From positions 1 to 45,963 of the forward strand of contig CANQLJ010000010.1 in NCBI GenBank assembly GCA_947624685.1: a stretch of 45,963 bases of DNA, in the 5' to 3' direction. The DNA is from Candidatus Gastranaerophilales bacterium. GTDB taxonomy: Bacteria; Cyanobacteriota; Vampirovibrionia; Gastranaerophilales; Gastranaerophilaceae. This document shows positions 42,775-45,963 of the stretch, piece by piece. Made by a program: the position numbers and the translations under genes. The stretch's first letter is position 1; each line of letters begins with the position of its first letter. The notes under the pieces are model-generated. The model ran no database searches and had not been told where the DNA came from. It saw only the letters and a list, made by a program, of their open reading frames with translations.

Positions 42775-42892
42775 AACCCGCTCCTTTTTTGTAACCCCCC
42801 AAAAAATCACCCCCCCCCTTTTTTTTTGCAAAAAATCTCCCCTCAAAAATCCCCCCCCTTTTTTTTATAATTTTTTATATTATTTTTCACGC
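42775..42892. other. Poly-C / poly-T tract region downstream of nrdD
   Basis: Three to four C-runs (six to nine C) separated by A- and T-runs on the plus strand, that is G-runs on the nrdD strand, just past the nrdD terminator. There is no reading frame. It may form G-quadruplex-like structures or be a slippage-prone tract. Confidence 0.6.
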
Positions 42893-42954
42893 AAAAAAAG
42901 CGCTTTTTAATATGGAATCTAAAATATCCAAAAATTTATAAAAAGCGCTTTTTT
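42893..42954 (-). terminator. Intrinsic terminator of nrdD
   Basis: On the minus strand AAAAAAGCGCTTTTT pairs with AAAAAGCGCTTTTTTT across a loop that holds a second small stem (TGGA/TCCA). It lies 16 nt past the nrdD stop codon. Confidence 0.85.
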
Positions 42955-42970
42955 GATATTAATATATTAG

Positions 42971-45226
42971 CTACATTGAAACCCTGTCTTTAATTTCTTC
43001 CATTTTGTGATCGGCAAGTCTTGAATCCCCTTTGACTCTTGAATATGCCAAATAGCCATTCATTCTATCTATTTTTGTAAGATTTTTAGACCCGCACTTG
43101 GGACAAACGTCCATATTAAGCTCTTGGTGTCCGCAATCGTCGCAATATGAGAGCGAAAGATTGACCCCTTCATAAAATCCCATCTTCATCGCGCGTCTTA
43201 AAAGCGTCTCAACCGCTTTTGTGTTATATGAAATAGGATATTTTACATATTGGATTTTTCCGCCGTTCATCAAATCCCAGAATCTGCCTTCTTTGTCTTG
43301 TTTTTCTATAGGGCTTATTTGTTCTGATACATGGCAGTGGAAAGAATTTGAAACATAGGGTCTATCTGAAACTTTATTTACAATACCATATTTTTTTCTA
43401 AATTGCGTAACTTGAAGCCCGCAGAGGTTTTCGGCGGGAGTGCCGTAAAGCGCATAGAGATTTCCATCTTGTTCTTTAAATTCATTAACTTTTTTATTAA
43501 TGTATCTCATTACTTCAAGCGCAAATTCGCCGTCTTCAACCAATGATTTTCCGTTATAGATTTCTTGAAGCTCATTTAGCGCAGTAATACCAAATGAAGC
43601 GGTAGCTGATTTTAAAAGAGGTTTGATTTTTTCGTTATATTTTAAATGACCTCCCAAAAATCCTCCTTCGCAATATGCCAAAGGATTGACCGAAGCTCTC
43701 ATTTCGCCTAAGTATTCATAGGTTCTTATATGGATTTTTCGAATTAATTCCATATAATAATCCAAAACTTCATAAAAATCCTTGCTTTCTTGTTTTGCCT
43801 TAGCATAAATCATTGGCAAATGAAGGCTGATTGCGCCAATATTGAAACGTCCCACAAATACGGGTGTATCATTTTCATCCGCAGGCTTCATGCCCCCTCT
43901 TTCATACCAAGGAGAAAGAAAAGCGCGGCATCCCATAGGCGAGATTACTTTTTTATATTTTTTGTAAATACTTGCGACATAGCCGTCTCCCGTTAAAGAC
44001 AACCAATCAGGGTACATTGTCTTTTTAGAACATTCAACTCCTGCGTGGAATAAGTTTTCCAACGGTTTTCCTTCGCCATGGAGGTTTTCGTCATATAAAA
44101 AGACGATTTTTGGGAACAAGACCGGTTTTTTGCATTCTTTTTTGCCTTGACCGCCCGCGCGGGTTTTAAGACAAGCTAACGTTGCCATAACTTCAAATTC
44201 GCTTTGGCCCAAGCCTGTAGTAACGGTGATAAAGGGATAGTCGCCGCGAGAAGAAGCAACTGTGTTAAATTTATATTCCCAGCCTTGGAATCCTTGTTCA
44301 AAGTCGCTTTGAACGTCTTTCATCGCTTCTTCTTTGGCTTTTTCCATTGAAAGACCCATGCAAATATATCTTTCATGCTGCCTTTCATAGGTCTTTTGGG
44401 CATAAGGAGCAAGGATTTTATCGACTTCCGGAACGGTAAAACCGCCATATTGCTGGCTTGCGGCAGCCATAACAATGTCACCTATGACATCAAACGCAAC
44501 GTCCAGGCTCTTTGGCTCGTTATACCAGATATTACCCATCTCAAAACCGCCTTTTAGAACTGTTGCAACATCGAAAAGACAGCAGTTCATTGTGTCACGT
44601 CTTGCTGACATATCGTGAATATAGATATAGCCTTCTTTTATGGCTTGTTTATCTTCGACAGTCAGAAAGAATTTTTTGTATAATTCTTTATTTAATTCAT
44701 TGAAAATTAAAGAGCGTTTTGTAGAAACAAGCGTCGAATCGGCGTTTGCGTTTTCTTTATCGCCGATATACATAATTCTTTGGGATTCTTGGTAGACTTT
44801 ATCAAGCATTCTGACAAAGTCTGTTTTGTAATTTCTGTAATTTCTGTAGCTTTCGGCAACCTTAGGGCTCAATGCCGATAGCGCGCTTTCAACAATATTG
44901 TGCATTTGGGAGATTTCGACCGCGTCTTTGTTCATTTCGAGCACGGATTTATTTACAAATACACAAATGTCTTTTATTTCTTTGTCCGTAAATTCAACAA
45001 GCATCCTTGTTGCGGACTTTTTTACGGCGTCAATTACTTTTTGTACATTGTATTTTTCTTTTGTGCCGTCTTTTTTTATAATCAAAATATCGTTTAAATT
45101 GCGTCTTTGGAAGTTTACTATATTAATCAAGTTTTCACTTGAATTTCTGATTGCGTCGCTCACAACGCTGTGTGATTGTGGTTGCAAATTAACGTTCGTT
45201 TCTAATTCATTTGAAACTTTTTGCAT
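42971..45226 (-). CDS. nrdD: Anaerobic (class III) ribonucleoside-triphosphate reductase
   Basis: Oxygen-sensitive glycyl radical enzyme that makes deoxyribonucleotides. 751 residues: an N-terminal ATP-cone regulatory domain (about 45-140, IIKKDGTKEKYNVQKVIDAVKKSA), the large barrel (about 200-660, CCLFDVATVLKGGFEMGN, GGFTVPEVDKIL, SRGDYPFITVT), a C-terminal CxxC...CxxC zinc site (CDDCGHQEL, CPKCGSKN) and the glycyl radical at Gly724 in RMNGYLAYSRVKGD. The activase nrdG is not in the window. An AGGAGGAAA site gives a firm start. Two 14-bp direct repeats lie about 110 nt upstream. Expected to be expressed under anoxia. Confidence 0.97.
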   Translation of the reverse strand: MQKVSNELETNVNLQPQSHSVVSDAIRNSSENLINIVNFQRRNLNDILIIKKDGTKEKYNVQKVIDAVKKSATRMLVEFTDKEIKDICVFVNKSVLEMNKDAVEISQMHNIVESALSALSPKVAESYRNYRNYKTDFVRMLDKVYQESQRIMYIGDKENANADSTLVSTKRSLIFNELNKELYKKFFLTVEDKQAIKEGYIYIHDMSARRDTMNCCLFDVATVLKGGFEMGNIWYNEPKSLDVAFDVIGDIVMAAASQQYGGFTVPEVDKILAPYAQKTYERQHERYICMGLSMEKAKEEAMKDVQSDFEQGFQGWEYKFNTVASSRGDYPFITVTTGLGQSEFEVMATLACLKTRAGGQGKKECKKPVLFPKIVFLYDENLHGEGKPLENLFHAGVECSKKTMYPDWLSLTGDGYVASIYKKYKKVISPMGCRAFLSPWYERGGMKPADENDTPVFVGRFNIGAISLHLPMIYAKAKQESKDFYEVLDYYMELIRKIHIRTYEYLGEMRASVNPLAYCEGGFLGGHLKYNEKIKPLLKSATASFGITALNELQEIYNGKSLVEDGEFALEVMRYINKKVNEFKEQDGNLYALYGTPAENLCGLQVTQFRKKYGIVNKVSDRPYVSNSFHCHVSEQISPIEKQDKEGRFWDLMNGGKIQYVKYPISYNTKAVETLLRRAMKMGFYEGVNLSLSYCDDCGHQELNMDVCPKCGSKNLTKIDRMNGYLAYSRVKGDSRLADHKMEEIKDRVSM

Positions 45227-45334
45227 ATTGTTTCCTCCTGAGCTATAAAATTTTCCCGTATTGAACTAGTAATAATGTTGTTGTTAAAGTTGTAAAATAA
45301 TTAAAAATTTAATATTATTTTTTAAATCATCTGT

Positions 45335-45365
45335 TTAACATCTATTTTGAATTAACATCTATTTT
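45335..45365. repeat. Tandem TTAACATCTATTTT upstream of nrdD
   Basis: Two exact copies of TTAACATCTATTTT (45335-45348 and 45352-45365), 17-bp period, in the nrdD upstream region. They could be paired regulator sites. They do not match the NrdR box. Confidence 0.5.
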
Positions 45366-45448
45366 AAATATTTTACTACAACTTTTAGAGCATGGACACA
45401 TTTATTTTTACGAATTTTAAAATAATTTTATAAAGATAAAAACCACTT

Positions 45449-45537
45449 TGTTATAATAGGCTTTTGGGCCGATTGCAGCAAGGGGAAGGTAAAACGCAGC
45501 ACTATGTTCTTACCAATTCAGGGCAACCGGTACTTTT
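45449..45537 (+). ncRNA. Candidate small structured RNA
   Basis: An extended -10 (TGTTATAAT, 45449-45457) is followed by a 75-nt segment whose ends can pair with mismatches (GGGCCGATTGC near 45466 with GCAACCGGTAC near 45524-45533) and whose middle pairs GGTAA with TTACC, giving a rod-like fold, then TTTTTC. No reading frame is present. I could not match it to SRP, 6S, tmRNA or a known riboswitch. Low certainty. Confidence 0.3.
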
Positions 45538-45554
45538 TCATAAAACCACCATAC

Positions 45555-45806
45555 CCCGTCATTGCGGGCTTTATAAAGCAACAGGCGAACAACGAGCCTT
45601 GTAGCCAGTATCTTTAGGCGAAGCCGAAGGTGTTTCAGGGTCAGACCATGCCATGTGTGATGATTTATAAAAAAATCCACCCGTCATTGCGGGTAATACA
45701 CCCCGTCATTGCGGGCCCCGACCCGCAATCTCTAAAGAAGGAAATATTCAAGGTGAAGAGATTCTGAGTCAAGCTCAGAATGACGCATGAGGTATTTAAT
45801 ATTTCC
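45555..45806. repeat. Dispersed repeat copy B and flanking short repeats
   Basis: 45569-45730 is the inverted partner of 23953-24114. It is flanked by an extra CCCCGTCATTGCGGG (45555-45568) and by GATTCTGAGTCAAGCTCAGAATGACGC (45760-45786), variants of which also flank copy A. No gene is present; the 64-codon minus frame here only reads the repeat. Confidence 0.82.
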
Positions 45807-45910
45807 TGTGCACTTAGTGAGAGACGGCACGGAGCGCTCTGCGTATAGGATGGTTGCATTAAACATCACGGGAACGATGCGCGGGAGTGCCGTCTCTCAC
45901 TAAGTGCACA
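45807..45910. repeat. Perfect 24-bp inverted repeat around 56 bp
   Basis: TGTGCACTTAGTGAGAGACG... at 45807-45830 is matched exactly by its reverse complement at 45887-45910. The 56-bp centre is GC-rich, with no frame. AGATTTTTTT follows at 45911. It may be a MITE-like element or a large terminator hairpin. The remaining bases to 45963 show no gene; TCGTGTCATGCTGA at the edge looks like another dispersed repeat fragment. Confidence 0.85.
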
Positions 45911-45963
45911 AGATTTTTTTCGGATGTTTAGAATTTTCACATCCCTGTATCGTGTCATGCTGA

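Noticed and set aside
45449-45537. SRP RNA, 6S RNA or cobalamin riboswitch at this site
   Set aside because: The GGAA tetraloop with AGCAGC expected for SRP RNA is missing, the segment is too short for 6S RNA, and only loose resemblance to a B12 box exists with no downstream gene to control.

Overview
The window reads as chromosome of an AT-rich, anaerobic, Gram-negative-type bacterium. My best guess is the non-photosynthetic cyanobacterial relatives (Vampirovibrionia / 'Melainabacteria', order Gastranaerophilales). This is inferred from the 16S 5' end, the low GC, anaerobic enzymes (class III ribonucleotide reductase, pyruvate formate-lyase activase), envelope proteins (TonB C-terminal domain, HlyD-like adaptor, UDP-GlcNAc epimerase, WecA-type transferase), flagellar-type export genes, and a 'GLAASQARFL' N-terminal motif that I associate from memory with this group. 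No database was searched.

Layout. 1-171 is the 5' end of a 16S rRNA on the minus strand, followed by its long leader and promoter region. 1028-3737 (minus) holds a Lys/Ala-rich helical protein, a zinc-ribbon-like protein, pheA and smpB. 3819-8385 holds an orphan sensor kinase convergent with a GH57 hydrolase. 8502-11387 (plus) has glyA, a wecA-type transferase and a secreted NTF2-like protein. 11393-15956 has pflA, a coiled-coil protein behind a sigma-28-like promoter, dnaX and coaE. 16022-20484 (plus) has a BI-1/YccA membrane protein, recJ, a FliN-like protein and an E1-like ThiF/MoeB protein, then wecB (minus). 21687-23362 is a DUF2157 + GDYXXLXY membrane pair. 23363-24343 is a gene-free, GC-rich, repeat-bearing island.

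24344-33901 is mostly minus strand: a TonB-C protein, an MFS transporter with a DUF486 protein, a membrane thioredoxin, and a compact operon (nupC - 58-aa ORF - tatD - 85-aa ORF - tlyA - SEC-C protein). A plus-strand HlyD-like gene and a secreted HExxH protein follow. 34090-38077 is a flagellar-type cluster: double-SpoA protein, fliO, fliP, fliQ, fliR. 38051-41500 (minus) holds a BioY-like protein, rimI, speD and a GAF-GGDEF diguanylate cyclase. A methyltransferase, a previously uncounted 51-aa membrane ORF and nrdD follow. The window ends in dispersed repeats and a perfect 24-bp inverted repeat.

How the parts fit. The export gate (FliO/P/Q/R), two SpoA-domain proteins, a diguanylate cyclase and the coiled-coil protein behind a TAAAGTTT promoter suggest an active flagellar or flagellum-derived export system, with its genes split between loci; FlhA, FlhB and filament genes are not here. 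Two expression styles coexist. Many genes have clear GGAGG-type ribosome sites, sometimes with TTG or GTG starts. At least seven others have a -10 hexamer ending 6-7 nt before the ATG and no ribosome site, which points to leaderless mRNAs. Most unusual: the structured GC-rich segment at 23.4-23.7 kb, the inverted pair of ~162-bp dispersed repeats, the extended FliQ, and the FliN-like/E1-like gene pair.
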